Below are positions 32,543-41,286 of a stretch of 64,000 bases of DNA, piece after piece. This DNA is from Cellulosimicrobium terreum. GTDB lineage: Bacteria > Actinomycetota > Actinomycetes > Actinomycetales > Cellulomonadaceae. The position numbers were made by a program, and so were the translations under genes. Location of the stretch: positions 744,001 to 808,000 of the forward strand of contig JACYFD010000001.1 in the NCBI GenBank assembly GCA_014803435.1. Direction: 5' to 3'. The notes under the pieces were generated by a model. It searched no databases. It had not been told where the DNA came from and saw nothing but the letters and a program-made list of their open reading frames with translations. Within the stretch, counting starts at the first letter, position 1, and each line of letters opens with the position of its first letter.

Positions 32543-33721
32543 ATGACCCACGCCCGACGCCCGCAGGTGCCGCCGCACGATCATGAGGTCCTGCCCTGGG
32601 AGGCCAGGTCCGGCCGCCGCTCCGAGATCACGCAGTACACCGCCACCATCCCGCCATCGATCGCCGACCTGCCGCTCACAGCTCCCCCCGCTCTTGCCGA
32701 GGCTTGCCGGGCCGCGCTGGTGGACATCGGGGTTCTTGAACGCACGTACGCCGACCAGGTCGCGACCCTCGAGCCGTTCCTGTTGCGTACCGAGGCCATC
32801 GCCTCCTCCCGGATCGAGGAGGAGCTGACGACCGTCGACCAGCTGGCGCGTGCGCAGCACGGGATCAGGGCGCCCAGAACTGCGCGCACGGTCAAGGGCG
32901 CCATCGACGGGCTCGCGCTGCTCGTGGAACGTTCGGCGAGTGGTGTCGACCTCGACGACATCCTCGCCGCGCACCGCCCGCTCATGGCCGACGACGCCGA
33001 GGAGAAGTGGTACGCCGGACAGCTGCGCACCGTGCAGAACTGGATCGGCGGGTCGAACCGCTCGCCGGCTGGCGCGGTGCACGTTCCGCCGGAACCGGGG
33101 CGCGTGCCCGAGCTCATGGACGATCTGGTCGCGTTCATGCGCCGCACCGACATCGATCCGATGCTGCACGCCGCCGTCGCGCACGCGCAGTTCGAGTCCA
33201 TCCATCCATTCACTGACGGCAACGGGCGCGTCGGACGCTCGCTCATCAATGGTCTGTGGCGCTACCGCGGCGTGACCGCTCGCATGGCCGTACCGGTTGC
33301 CTCAGCGATCGTTGCCGACAGGGAGCGCTACTTCGAGCTCGTCAACGGCTACCGCACTGGCGACGTCGAGGCGCTGACGGCCTACCTTGCCGACGCCACC
33401 GCGCGTGCCGCCGAGGAGGCAGCCGTCTCCGCGGGGCGGCTCGTCGCGCTACCCGATCAGTGGCACGAGCGCGTGCGTCCGCGTGGCGGGTCCGCGGCCG
33501 CCGCTCTCCTGCCGCTGCTGCCAGGCCGCCCGATCGTGGACGCCCATGACGTCACCCGTATGACAGGGGTCTCCCAGGCGCGCGCGTACGCGACGATCGA
33601 GCGGCTGGTCGAGGCCGATGTGCTGCGCCCGATCACACAGTCCAAGCGCGACATGACCTGGGCGGCCGGGGAGGTGCTGGACGAGGCGGACCTGATGGTG
33701 GAACGGCTGCGGCTGCACTGA
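32543..33721 (+). CDS. Fic domain protein with C-terminal winged helix
   Basis: A 392-residue Fic family protein, probably an AMPylator. The motif HPFTDGNGRVGRSL (HPFx[D/E]GNGRxxR) lies near residue 222, so the catalytic His and the phosphate-binding loop are intact. An inhibitory-helix-like motif, IASSRIEEEL, lies upstream near residue 92, as in self-inhibited class II proteins. The C-terminus, from about residue 320, looks like a winged helix: DAHDVTRMTGVSQARAYATIERLVEADVL. ATG 32543 follows GAGGAG by 6 bases; the in-frame GTG 32510 and ATG 32519 would overlap the palindromes. Autoregulation is likely. No partner antitoxin gene is adjacent. Confidence 0.9.
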   Translation: MTHARRPQVPPHDHEVLPWEARSGRRSEITQYTATIPPSIADLPLTAPPALAEACRAALVDIGVLERTYADQVATLEPFLLRTEAIASSRIEEELTTVDQLARAQHGIRAPRTARTVKGAIDGLALLVERSASGVDLDDILAAHRPLMADDAEEKWYAGQLRTVQNWIGGSNRSPAGAVHVPPEPGRVPELMDDLVAFMRRTDIDPMLHAAVAHAQFESIHPFTDGNGRVGRSLINGLWRYRGVTARMAVPVASAIVADRERYFELVNGYRTGDVEALTAYLADATARAAEEAAVSAGRLVALPDQWHERVRPRGGSAAAALLPLLPGRPIVDAHDVTRMTGVSQARAYATIERLVEADVLRPITQSKRDMTWAAGEVLDEADLMVERLRLH

Positions 33722-33755
33722 ACGGCATCAGGACGTCATCAGGACGGCATGGCCG

Positions 33756-34220
33756 TCAGGTAGCAGCGACCACCAGGTCACGGACGACGGCGGCCCGGAT
33801 GCCCGCGGGGACCGGCGTCGGGCGACGCGTGGCGCGGTCGACGAACACGTGCACGAACCGCCCGTGGGCGATCGGCTCGTCCTCGCCCTCGCGGAGGATG
33901 CCCAGCTCCCACACGACGCTGGACGTGCCGACGCGGCCCGCGCGCAGCCCGACCTCGAGCACGTCGGGGAACGACGCGGACGCGCGGTACTCGCACGAGC
34001 TGCTCACGCAGACGCCGATCGCGGGACCGGTGAGGCGGTCGAGCCCGGCGACGCGCACGAGCCAGGTGTTGATCGCCGTGTCCATCGCCTCGTAGTAGAC
34101 GGTGTTGTTCATGTGGCCGTAGACGTCGTCGTCGTTCCAGCGCGTGGGGAACGGCGAACGGTGCCCGTACCCCGGGTCGGCGGGCGCGGCGTCGGGCTCG
34201 GCAGTGTGCTCGGGGTGCAC
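33756..34220 (-). CDS. Acyl-CoA thioesterase, hotdog fold
   Basis: A 154-residue 4HBT-type thioesterase. TRWNDDDVYGHMNNTVYYEAMDTA holds the catalytic aspartate region (D-x-Y-GH-N), and the remaining strands follow (SCEYRASASFPDVLEVGLRAGRVG). It hydrolyses an acyl-CoA. The GTG at 34218-34220 has GGAGA upstream; a longer open frame has no support. It lies 24 bases after the QsdR-like regulator and is probably cotranscribed with it. Confidence 0.88.
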   Translation of the reverse strand: MHPEHTAEPDAAPADPGYGHRSPFPTRWNDDDVYGHMNNTVYYEAMDTAINTWLVRVAGLDRLTGPAIGVCVSSSCEYRASASFPDVLEVGLRAGRVGTSSVVWELGILREGEDEPIAHGRFVHVFVDRATRRPTPVPAGIRAAVVRDLVVAAT

Positions 34221-34243
34221 GGGGTCTCCTGCGGGTCGGTGGG

Positions 34244-34978
34244 TCAGGCAGTCGTCGTCGGGCTGCGGTCGAGGTGCAGCACGAGCTCGAACGCGGTGCG
34301 GGCGCGGGCCGCGCTCGGCACGTCGCCCGCGATGAGATCGGCGTAGGTGAACGACTCGCTGATGCGCACGAGGAGGTAGGCGAGCTCGCGCGGCGGAACG
34401 TCGCGGCCGAGCGGGCGCTGGCCGAGCTCGGTCGCGACGAGCGCCTCGACCTCGGCGACGTAGCGGCGCTGGATCTGGCTCTCCTTGGTGGTGAGCAGGC
34501 GCAGCGCGCGCGCGGGCTCGCGCTGCAGGAACGTGCGGAAGTAGTCGGCGTCGATGAGGTCGTGCACGAACGTCGTCAGAACGGACGCGACGCGCGCGCT
34601 CCCGGCGTCGTCCGCCGCGGCGAGGTCGGCTTGCTCGAGCGTGGGCACGGCGAGCGACCAGAGGACCTCGGAGAGCAGGGCGTCGCGGTTGCCGACCCAG
34701 CGGAACAGGCTCGTGCGGTCGACTCCGAGCGCGGCGGCGAGCCGGCCCATGTCGATGCGCTCGCCCGCGATGAAGGTCTCGCGGGCGCGTCGGTACGCGG
34801 TCACGGTCTCGGTGTGGCTGCCGGACGCGAGCCGCTCGGAGAGCCAGGACGGCGCGGCGGCGAGCCCGACGTGCCCCAGTCGACCACCCGGCTGACCACC
34901 CAGCCCACCAACCGGCAGGCTTCCGGTCGAGGCCGTCTCGACCGGAGGGAGCGCGTGAGCGACGTCGTCTCGGGGCAT
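34244..34978 (-). CDS. QsdR-like TetR family regulator
   Basis: A 244-residue regulator. An N-terminal variable part of about 40 residues is followed by WLSERLASGSHTETVTAYRRA, then the HTH IDMGRLAAALGVDRTSLFRWVGNRDALL at about residues 75-102. The Phe-Arg-Trp in the recognition helix and the upstream block are typical of QsdR-type TetR proteins. It is divergent from an acyl-CoA dehydrogenase and sits next to a 24-bp palindrome, which is probably its operator. The effector is unknown; QsdR relatives respond to lactone degradation in Rhodococcus, but acyl-CoA is as likely here. Confidence 0.88.
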   Translation of the reverse strand: MPRDDVAHALPPVETASTGSLPVGGLGGQPGGRLGHVGLAAAPSWLSERLASGSHTETVTAYRRARETFIAGERIDMGRLAAALGVDRTSLFRWVGNRDALLSEVLWSLAVPTLEQADLAAADDAGSARVASVLTTFVHDLIDADYFRTFLQREPARALRLLTTKESQIQRRYVAEVEALVATELGQRPLGRDVPPRELAYLLVRISESFTYADLIAGDVPSAARARTAFELVLHLDRSPTTTA

Positions 34979-35029
34979 GAGGCGACTCTACCGACGCGGG
35001 ACGCATTCTGCGCAACATCTCTGAGAGTG

Positions 35030-35053
35030 ATGCATCATTCTCCAGAATGATGC
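35030..35053. promoter_or_regulatory. 24-bp palindrome, probable QsdR-like operator
   Basis: TGCATCATTCT-CC-AGAATGATGCA has perfect 11-bp arms. It lies in the divergent gap between the regulator (start 34978) and the acyl-CoA dehydrogenase (start 35111) and is much more AT-rich than its surroundings. A GCATTCTGCG half-site lies at 35001-35010. Confidence 0.7.
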
Positions 35054-35110
35054 ACACTGGGACGAGGGATCACTGCCGATCCGATCACCGCCGATCTCCC
35101 GGAGGTACCG

Positions 35111-36307
35111 ATGACCACGACCACCGCGCCGCAGCCGACGCTGCTCGCGAGCGACTTCTACGGCGTGCAGGGCGACCTCGCGCCGGGTGAGCAGGGCCAG
35201 GTCCTGCGCATCCGCGAGTTCCTCGAGCGCGAGGTCCGACCGATCGCCGACGACTGCTGGGACCGCGCCGAGTTCCCGCACCACCTCGTCCCCGGTCTTG
35301 CCGACCTGGGCCTGTTCGGCGCGCACCTGCCGGAGACCGCCCGGTTCGAGAACGGCATGCTGTACCGCGGCTGGGTCGCGCTCGAGCTGGCCCGCGTCGA
35401 CCCGTCGATCGCGACGTTCATCGGCGTCCAGACCGGCCTGACGATGACCGCCATCGCCGGCGGCGGCTCGCCCGAGCAGCGCGAGCGCTGGCTGCCCCCG
35501 ATGGGCCGCGGCGAGATCATGGGCGCCTTCGGGCTCACCGAGCCGTTGTCCGGCTCCGACACCGCGCGCGGCCTGCGCACGACCGCCGAGCGCCAGGGCG
35601 ACACCTGGGTGCTGAACGGCGAGAAGCGCTGGATCGGCAACGCGACCTTCGCCGACGTGATCGTCGTGTGGGCCAAGGACGTGGCGGACGGCCAGGTGAA
35701 GGGATTCCTCGTGCGCGGGGGAGCCCCGGGCCTCACGGCGACGAAGATCGAGCGCAAGCAGGCGCTGCGCACCGTGCAGAACGCGGACATCGTGCTCGAC
35801 GGCGTCCGGGTCGCGGAGGAGGACCGGCTGCAGCGCGTCGCGTCGTTCCGCGACGTGGCGGACGTCCTGCGCCCCACGCGCGCCGAGGTTGCCTGGCAGG
35901 GCGTCGGCGTCGCCGTCGGCGCGTACGAGGCCGCCGTCGCGTACACCGCGACGCGCGAGCAGTTCGGCCGCCCCCTCGCGTCCTTCCAGCTCGTCCAGGA
36001 CCGCCTCGCGGAGTCCCTCGCGGACATCACGGCGAGCATCGCGACGTGCGCCCGGCTGTCCGTGCTGGCCGAGAAGGGCGAGCTGCGCGACGAGCACGCC
36101 GCGATGGCGAAGAGCTTCACGACGACCCGCATGCGCGCGACCGTCGCGCGCTGCCGCGAGCTCCTGGGCGGCAACGGCATCCAGCTCGACCACGGCGTCG
36201 CGCGGTACTTCGCCGACGCCGAGGCCGTCTACACCTACGAGGGCACCCGGGACATGAACAACCTCATCGTCGGCCGGGCCATCACGGGCGTCCAGGCCTT
36301 CGTCTGA
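35111..36307 (+). CDS. Acyl-CoA dehydrogenase, glutaryl-CoA dehydrogenase-like
   Basis: A 398-residue ACAD. The FAD/substrate motif is MGAFGLTEPLSGSDTARGLRTTA, followed by NGEKRWIGNATFAD and the catalytic glutamate in YTYEGTRDMNNLIVGRAITG near the C-terminus, the glutaryl-CoA dehydrogenase pattern. Decarboxylation cannot be assumed from this alone. ATG 35111 follows GGAGGTACCG. It starts a two-gene unit with a thiolase, controlled by the palindrome at 35030. Confidence 0.92.
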   Translation: MTTTTAPQPTLLASDFYGVQGDLAPGEQGQVLRIREFLEREVRPIADDCWDRAEFPHHLVPGLADLGLFGAHLPETARFENGMLYRGWVALELARVDPSIATFIGVQTGLTMTAIAGGGSPEQRERWLPPMGRGEIMGAFGLTEPLSGSDTARGLRTTAERQGDTWVLNGEKRWIGNATFADVIVVWAKDVADGQVKGFLVRGGAPGLTATKIERKQALRTVQNADIVLDGVRVAEEDRLQRVASFRDVADVLRPTRAEVAWQGVGVAVGAYEAAVAYTATREQFGRPLASFQLVQDRLAESLADITASIATCARLSVLAEKGELRDEHAAMAKSFTTTRMRATVARCRELLGGNGIQLDHGVARYFADAEAVYTYEGTRDMNNLIVGRAITGVQAFV

Positions 36308-36395
36308 CCTGGCCCTCCTGACCGAACCATCCAGCGTGCGGCCGACGCCGTCTCGCCGTCGTCGCCCGTCATGCCCCACGAGAGAGGAGGCCCCC

Positions 36396-37619
36396 GTGGA
36401 GGAGGCCTATGTCGTCTCAGTCGCCCGGTCCCCGATCGGGCGCGCGTTCAAGGGGTCGCTGCGGGACGTGCGTCCCGACGACCTTGCCGCCGAGATGGTG
36501 CGTGCGGCGCTCGCCCAGGTACCGACGCTCGACCCGGGCAGGGTCGAGGACCTGCTGCTCGGGTGCGGTCAGCCGGGCGGGGAGCAGGGCATGAACATGG
36601 CCCGCGTCGTCGCTGTGCTGCTCGGGCTCGACGGCGTACCCGGCACGACCGTCAACCGCTACTGCTCGTCGAGCCTCCAGACCACACGCATGGCGTTCCA
36701 CGCGATCCGTGCGGGCGAGGGCGACGTGTTCGTGTCCGCCGGCGTGGAGTCCGTGAGCAGCACCGCGCGTGGCACGGCCGACCACATCCCGGGCGAGGAC
36801 CTCACCAACCCGCGGTTCGCCGACGCGGTCGCCCGCACCGCGAGCCGCTCCGAGGCGGGAGCGCCGACGTGGACGGACCCTCGGCTCGAGGCCGGGGTCC
36901 CCGACGTGTACGTCGCGATGGGGCAGACGGCGGAGAACGTCGCCCAGCTCACCGGGACTTCGCGCCGCGAGCAGGACGAGTTCGCGGCCCTGAGCCAGCA
37001 GCGCGCGCAGGCGGCGATCGCGAGCGGGTTCTGGTCCCGGGACATCACGCCCGTCACCCTCCCGGACGGTACGCAGGTCGTGGCCGACGACGGCCCGCGC
37101 GCCGGCGTCACGGTCGAGTCCCTGGGCGGCCTCGACCCGGTCTTCCGCCCGGACGGCACCGTGACGGCGGGCAACTGCTGCCCGCTGAACGACGGCGCTG
37201 CCGCCGTCGTCGTCGTCAGCGGCCGGGTCGTGGAGGAGCTGGGGCTCCAGCCGCTCGCGCGGATCGTGTCGACCGGCGTGAGCGGGCTGTCCCCGGAGAT
37301 CATGGGCCTCGGCCCGGTCGAGGCGAGCCGGATGGCGCTCGAGCGGGCGCGCCTGACGATCGACGACGTCGACCTCGTGGAGATCAACGAGGCGTTCGCC
37401 GCCCAGGTGCTGCCGAGCGCCAAGGAGATCGGCGTCGACCTCGAACGCCTCAACGTGCACGGCGGCGCCATCGCGGTGGGCCACCCGTTCGGCATGACGG
37501 GCGCCCGGATCACCTCGACGCTCATCCACGGCCTCCAGGAGACCGCTGGCCGCTACGGCCTCGAGACGATGTGCGTCGGCGGCGGCCAGGGCATGGCGAT
37601 GGTGCTCGAGCGGGTCTGA
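36396..37619 (+). CDS. Acetyl-CoA C-acyltransferase (thiolase)
   Basis: A 407-residue thiolase. The nucleophile is in VNRYCSSSLQTTRMA near residue 89. EINEAFAAQVLPSAKE and HGGAIAVGHPFGMTGARI are the substrate and catalytic His blocks, and the C-terminal cysteine is in TMCVGGGQGMAM, so it is catalytically complete. The GTG 36396 follows GAGAGGAGG. It lies 89 bases behind the acyl-CoA dehydrogenase and is probably its operon partner. This is the second thiolase of the window and is clearly different from the one at 8348. Confidence 0.93.
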   Translation: MEEAYVVSVARSPIGRAFKGSLRDVRPDDLAAEMVRAALAQVPTLDPGRVEDLLLGCGQPGGEQGMNMARVVAVLLGLDGVPGTTVNRYCSSSLQTTRMAFHAIRAGEGDVFVSAGVESVSSTARGTADHIPGEDLTNPRFADAVARTASRSEAGAPTWTDPRLEAGVPDVYVAMGQTAENVAQLTGTSRREQDEFAALSQQRAQAAIASGFWSRDITPVTLPDGTQVVADDGPRAGVTVESLGGLDPVFRPDGTVTAGNCCPLNDGAAAVVVVSGRVVEELGLQPLARIVSTGVSGLSPEIMGLGPVEASRMALERARLTIDDVDLVEINEAFAAQVLPSAKEIGVDLERLNVHGGAIAVGHPFGMTGARITSTLIHGLQETAGRYGLETMCVGGGQGMAMVLERV

Positions 37620-37696
37620 CGGAACGCGACGAACCACGCGGCACCGCCCACCGCATCTCTGCCCTTTCGGCTCTGGTGGCCGTGCGCCGACCGACC

Positions 37697-37702
37697 TAGC
37701 GT
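37697..37702 (+). promoter_or_regulatory. Possible -10 box for the orphan gene
   Basis: TAGCGT lies 54 bases before the ATG at 37757. No convincing -35 precedes it, so this is a weak assignment. Confidence 0.3.
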
Positions 37703-37756
37703 GAACGGGGGACTGGTCCGTCGGGCCGTCGAACGCGGGTCGGTCGGGAGGCCACG

Positions 37757-38749
37757 ATGTACGTGCACGACCACGACGAGAACGTGTCCGAGAAGCACGG
37801 GAAGGGCCGTCTGGCGGGACATCGGGACGCAGTGGCCTCGATCGTCGACGGACCCGCCCTCGGGATCCCCGGGTCGAGCCCCACGACGCTGACCTCCCAC
37901 CAGGTCGCGCACCTGCAGGGGGCAGCCGGAAACAGGGCGGTGGTCGGTGCGATGGTGCAGCGGGGCCGGGCCGGGAAGACCAAGGGCGAGGCCAAGCGGC
38001 GCAAGGGCGAGCCCTTGCCCGGCCGACGGAAGCGCCGTCAGCAGGCCGAGGACGACGACATGTTCGCGATGGATCTGGCGAACAGACTGTGGGAGGACCC
38101 GCCCGCACCGATCCCTGGGAAGCGGGCGCTGGAGCCTGAACCTGATGTCGCGGCGAAGCCACCTGTGGCTCACCCCGGGCCGAGGCCACGATCTCAGGTG
38201 GCCGAGGATCCCGTTCCCCAGCCGACGCCGCCCGTGATCATGGCGAAGCCACCCTTGACCATCGCGGAGCTCAAGGAGTCGAAGGCGCCAAAGGACCTGC
38301 TGATCGCGCACTATCCGCACCACCTCGAGCTGGCCCTGCAGATGTTTCGGTCCTTCCGTGCCCAGAATTTCAGCAGCACGAGCGCGCTGGAGAAGCACGC
38401 GAGCGACAAGCTGGGCATACGTGCACAGGACGAGGCCAGGGAGAGCGGGCCGGGCTTGGGTGCGAGGTCCTCGCCGCTGAATCAGCCCACCAGACAAGGG
38501 AGCGGTCCCCAGGCAGGTTCCAAGAGGAGTGCGGTGAAGAAGGGGAGCGGCTACTTGGCCGGTGACGGCGGAAAGTGGCACGTTCACTTCGACCACGTGA
38601 AGTACGGAAGCAACGGCGCGACCCGCATCAACTTCTCCGGGCGATCCCAGGACCAGATTCTCACCGAGCTGACGACCAAGTCCGGCTTGGTCTCGGACCG
38701 GACGCACTTTGCGGCCTGCGAGCAGTGGATCAGGAATAACTGCGCATGA
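37757..38749 (+). CDS. Orphan protein with eCIS-cargo-like AGNRAV motif
   Basis: A 330-residue protein of unknown function. Near residue 50 it has HQVAHLQGAAGNRAVVGAMVQR, the LQxxAGNxAVxxLxQR motif I know from DUF4157-type and other proteins linked to extracellular contractile injection systems. A low-complexity Lys/Arg- then Pro-rich linker (residues ~70-165) follows. The C-terminal ~70 residues look like a compact domain with GKWHVHFDHVKYG and a closing CEQWIRNNC; two cysteines and three histidines are visible. The gene is less GC-rich than its neighbours, has no immunity or secretion partner here and ends before a strong terminator. ATG 37757 follows CGGGAGG. Toxin cargo is a guess. Confidence 0.75.
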   Translation: MYVHDHDENVSEKHGKGRLAGHRDAVASIVDGPALGIPGSSPTTLTSHQVAHLQGAAGNRAVVGAMVQRGRAGKTKGEAKRRKGEPLPGRRKRRQQAEDDDMFAMDLANRLWEDPPAPIPGKRALEPEPDVAAKPPVAHPGPRPRSQVAEDPVPQPTPPVIMAKPPLTIAELKESKAPKDLLIAHYPHHLELALQMFRSFRAQNFSSTSALEKHASDKLGIRAQDEARESGPGLGARSSPLNQPTRQGSGPQAGSKRSAVKKGSGYLAGDGGKWHVHFDHVKYGSNGATRINFSGRSQDQILTELTTKSGLVSDRTHFAACEQWIRNNCA

Positions 38750-38799
38750 TCACCGCCTAGTGACATCCCGACCGCGCTGAACGAGCTCGTCACCCTCGG

Positions 38800-38830
38800 A
38801 GGCCCGCCCCGCAGGCTGCGGGGCGGGCCT
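38800..38830. terminator. Strong hairpin terminator
   Basis: AGGCCCGCCCCGCA and TGCGGGGCGGGCCT form a perfect 14-bp stem with a 3-base loop. It lies between the convergent ends of the orphan gene and the MaoC gene and can serve both. There is no T-run, as is common in very GC-rich actinobacteria. Confidence 0.8.
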
Positions 38831-38878
38831 CGTGGCGCTCGCACGGCTCGTGGCGGCGTGCGCGAGGTTCCCGGCCGG

Positions 38879-39355
38879 TCAGGCCGGGACGACGAGGACG
38901 ATCGTGTCCGCGACGAGCGCGGGCTTGTCCGCGCCCTCCACCTCGATGCTCACGCGGATGCCGACGCGGCTTCCGCGGGCGCCGCCGTCCACGCTCGTGA
39001 CGGTCGACGTCGCGCGCACACGCGACCCGGCGAGCACGGGGGAGATGAAGCGCACGGAGTCGAGACCGTAGTTGACGTGCATCGCGACGCCGCCGACGTC
39101 GAGCAGGCCCTCGGTGAGGACCGGCAGGAGCGAGAGGGTGAGGTACCCGTGCGCGACGGGTGCGCCGAAGGGGCCGGTCGCGGCACGCTCGGGGTCGACG
39201 TGGATCCACTGGTGGTCCTCGGTGACGTCCGCGAATGCGTCGATGCGTGCCTGGTCGACGACGACCCACCGCTCGGACGTGGCCGAGCGCCCGACGGCGC
39301 CGGGCAGGTCGGCGACGGACGCGACCTGGATCGTGGTGGCGGTCTCGGCGCTCAT
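38879..39355 (-). CDS. MaoC family (R)-enoyl-CoA hydratase
   Basis: A 158-residue single-hotdog hydratase. FADVTEDHQWIHVDPERAATGPFGAPVAHGYLTLSLLP carries the catalytic Asp/His (D-H-x-WIH variant of the hydratase-2 motif) near residues 45-52. It resembles NodN/MaoC proteins of about 150 residues. The ATG overlaps the stop of the SDR upstream (ATGA). It is the last gene of operon 4 (alcohol dehydrogenase, FabG, MaoC). Confidence 0.92.
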   Translation of the reverse strand: MSAETATTIQVASVADLPGAVGRSATSERWVVVDQARIDAFADVTEDHQWIHVDPERAATGPFGAPVAHGYLTLSLLPVLTEGLLDVGGVAMHVNYGLDSVRFISPVLAGSRVRATSTVTSVDGGARGSRVGIRVSIEVEGADKPALVADTIVLVVPA

Positions 39356-40134
39356 GCGCGCGGCCCTCCCGCCGCGTAGACGACCTGGCCGGAGACGAAC
39401 CCGGCCTCCTCGGAGCAGAGGAACGACGCGAGGGCCGCGATGTCCTCCGGCTGCCCGACGCGGCGCACGGGGATCTCCTTCGCCATGTGCTCGCAGAACT
39501 CGTCGAACCCCATCCCGACGCGCGCGGCCGTCTCGCGGACCATGTCCGTGGCGACGAACCCGGGAGCGATCGCGTTGGCAGTCACGCCGAACGGCCCGAG
39601 CTCGATCGCGAGGGTCTTGGTGAACCCTTGCATGCCGGCCTTCGCGGCCGCGTAGTTGGCCTGACCGCGGTTGCCGAGCGCGGACGTGCTGGACAGGTTC
39701 ACGACGCGGCCCCACTTCGCCTCGACCTGGTGTGCCTGCACCGCACGGCTCATGAGGAACGCGCCGCGCAGGTGGACGCCGAGCACGGCGTCCCAGTCGT
39801 CGTCGGTCATCTTGAACAGCAGGTTGTCGCGCAGGATGCCCGCGTTGTTGACGAGCACGGTCGGGGCGCCGAGCTCGTCGACGACGCGCACGATCGCGGC
39901 GTCGACCGCGCCGCGGTCCGCGACGTCGGCGCCGACGGCGATCGCGCGGCCGCCGTCGTCCTCGATGCTCTTCGCGGTCTCGGCGGCCTGCTCCTCGCGC
40001 AGGTCGACGACGGCGACCTGCAGGCCGTCGGACGCGAGCCGGCGCGCGATCGCGGCGCCGATGCCGCGGGCGCCGCCCGTGACGATCGCGGTACGAGCGG
40101 TCGTGCTCCGGGTGGTGGGCTGGGGTTCGGTCAT
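39352..40134 (-). CDS. SDR family 3-oxoacyl reductase (FabG-like)
   Basis: A 260-residue SDR. It has VTGGARGIGAAIA near residue 18, LVNNAGILRDN, the catalytic Ser in NLSSTSALG, YAAAKAGMQGF, and ANAIAPGFVATDM, which is close to canonical FabG. It probably interconverts 3-hydroxyacyl- and 3-oxoacyl-CoA. It overlaps both neighbours by 4 bases. It is the third SDR of the four-operator regulon. Confidence 0.92.
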   Translation of the reverse strand: MTEPQPTTRSTTARTAIVTGGARGIGAAIARRLASDGLQVAVVDLREEQAAETAKSIEDDGGRAIAVGADVADRGAVDAAIVRVVDELGAPTVLVNNAGILRDNLLFKMTDDDWDAVLGVHLRGAFLMSRAVQAHQVEAKWGRVVNLSSTSALGNRGQANYAAAKAGMQGFTKTLAIELGPFGVTANAIAPGFVATDMVRETAARVGMGFDEFCEHMAKEIPVRRVGQPEDIAALASFLCSEEAGFVSGQVVYAAGGPRA

Positions 40135-41249
40135 CGTGAGGTCCCTTCGTGGGGTCGGATCAGCTGGCGGAGCCCGGCGCCGGTGGCCAGGCGGTCCATC
40201 GCGGTGCAGAGGTCGTCGAGGGGGACGTGCGCGGTCACGAGTCGTTCGAGCGGGAGCCGCCCGTCGCGCCAGAGCTGCACGTAGCGGGGGATGTCGCGGG
40301 CGGGCACTGCCGATCCGAGGTAGCTGCCGACGACGGTGCGCGCCTCGGCGGTCAGCGTCAGGGGAGCGATCGCGGACCGCGCGTCCGGCCCCGGCAGGCC
40401 GACGGTGACCGTCGTCCCGCCGGGCGCGGTCGCCGCGAACGCCGTCTCGAACGCGCGGGCGCTGCCCGCGGCCTCGACGACGACGGGCGCTCGCAGCCCG
40501 GACGCGGCGAGCGCGGCGGGGGTGTGGGCGGCCGAGGCGCCGAGGTCGCGCGCGAGGTCGAGCTTGTCCTCGACCGCGTCGACGCCGATCACCTCGTGGC
40601 CCAGCGCGCGCGCGACGAGCAGCGCCGCCATGCCGACGCCGCCCAGCCCGACGACGAGCACCGGCTCGCCCGGGCGCGGGCGACCCGCGTTCAGCACGGC
40701 ACCGCCCCCGGTGAGCACCGCGCAGCCGAGGAGGGCCGCGACGTCGGGCGGGACGTCGTCGTCCACCGGTACGACGGACGTGCGGCTGACGACGGCGTGG
40801 GTCGCGAAGGCCGAGACGCCGAGGTGGTGGTGCACGGGTTCGCCGTCGCGGCGCAGGCGGCGCCCGCCACCGACGAGCGTCCCGGCGCCGTTCGCGGCGC
40901 TGCCCGTGCGGCACGGCAGGCGGCCGTCGGTCGCGCACTCGGGGCAGTCGCCGCAGCGGGGCAGGAAGGTCAGGACGACGCGGGTCCCGGGCGCGACGTC
41001 GTCGACGCCGGCCCCGACCTCCTCGACGATCCCGGCTGCCTCGTGGCCGAGGAGCATCGGCACCGGGCGCTCGCGGCTGCCGTCGACGACGGAGAGGTCG
41101 GAGTGGCACAGACCGGCGACCTCGATCCGCACGAGCAGCTCGCCGGGTCCGGGCGGGTCGAGCTCCAGGCGTGAGACGGTCAGCGGGCGCGAGCCCGCGA
41201 AGGGCGCGGGCGCCCCGATCCGCTCGAGCACGGCTCCGACGATCTCCAT
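40131..41249 (-). CDS. Zinc-dependent alcohol dehydrogenase
   Basis: A 372-residue medium-chain dehydrogenase. Catalytic zinc ligands are in GLCHSDLS and LGHEAAGIVEEVG. The structural zinc cluster appears as CGDCPECATDGRLPC, and the cofactor motif is VLVVGLGGVGMAALL near residue 190. It belongs to the class III-like group (FLPRCGDCPEC). It oxidises a primary or secondary alcohol, or reduces a ketone or aldehyde. ATG 41247-41249 follows GGGAGGTACGAGGCG; an in-frame ATG at 41270 lacks a ribosome-binding site. It is the first gene of operon 4, behind operator copy 4. Confidence 0.92.
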   Translation of the reverse strand: MEIVGAVLERIGAPAPFAGSRPLTVSRLELDPPGPGELLVRIEVAGLCHSDLSVVDGSRERPVPMLLGHEAAGIVEEVGAGVDDVAPGTRVVLTFLPRCGDCPECATDGRLPCRTGSAANGAGTLVGGGRRLRRDGEPVHHHLGVSAFATHAVVSRTSVVPVDDDVPPDVAALLGCAVLTGGGAVLNAGRPRPGEPVLVVGLGGVGMAALLVARALGHEVIGVDAVEDKLDLARDLGASAAHTPAALAASGLRAPVVVEAAGSARAFETAFAATAPGGTTVTVGLPGPDARSAIAPLTLTAEARTVVGSYLGSAVPARDIPRYVQLWRDGRLPLERLVTAHVPLDDLCTAMDRLATGAGLRQLIRPHEGTSR

Positions 41250-41286
41250 CGCCTCGTACCTCCCTGACATCGTCGTCCAGAGTTCC

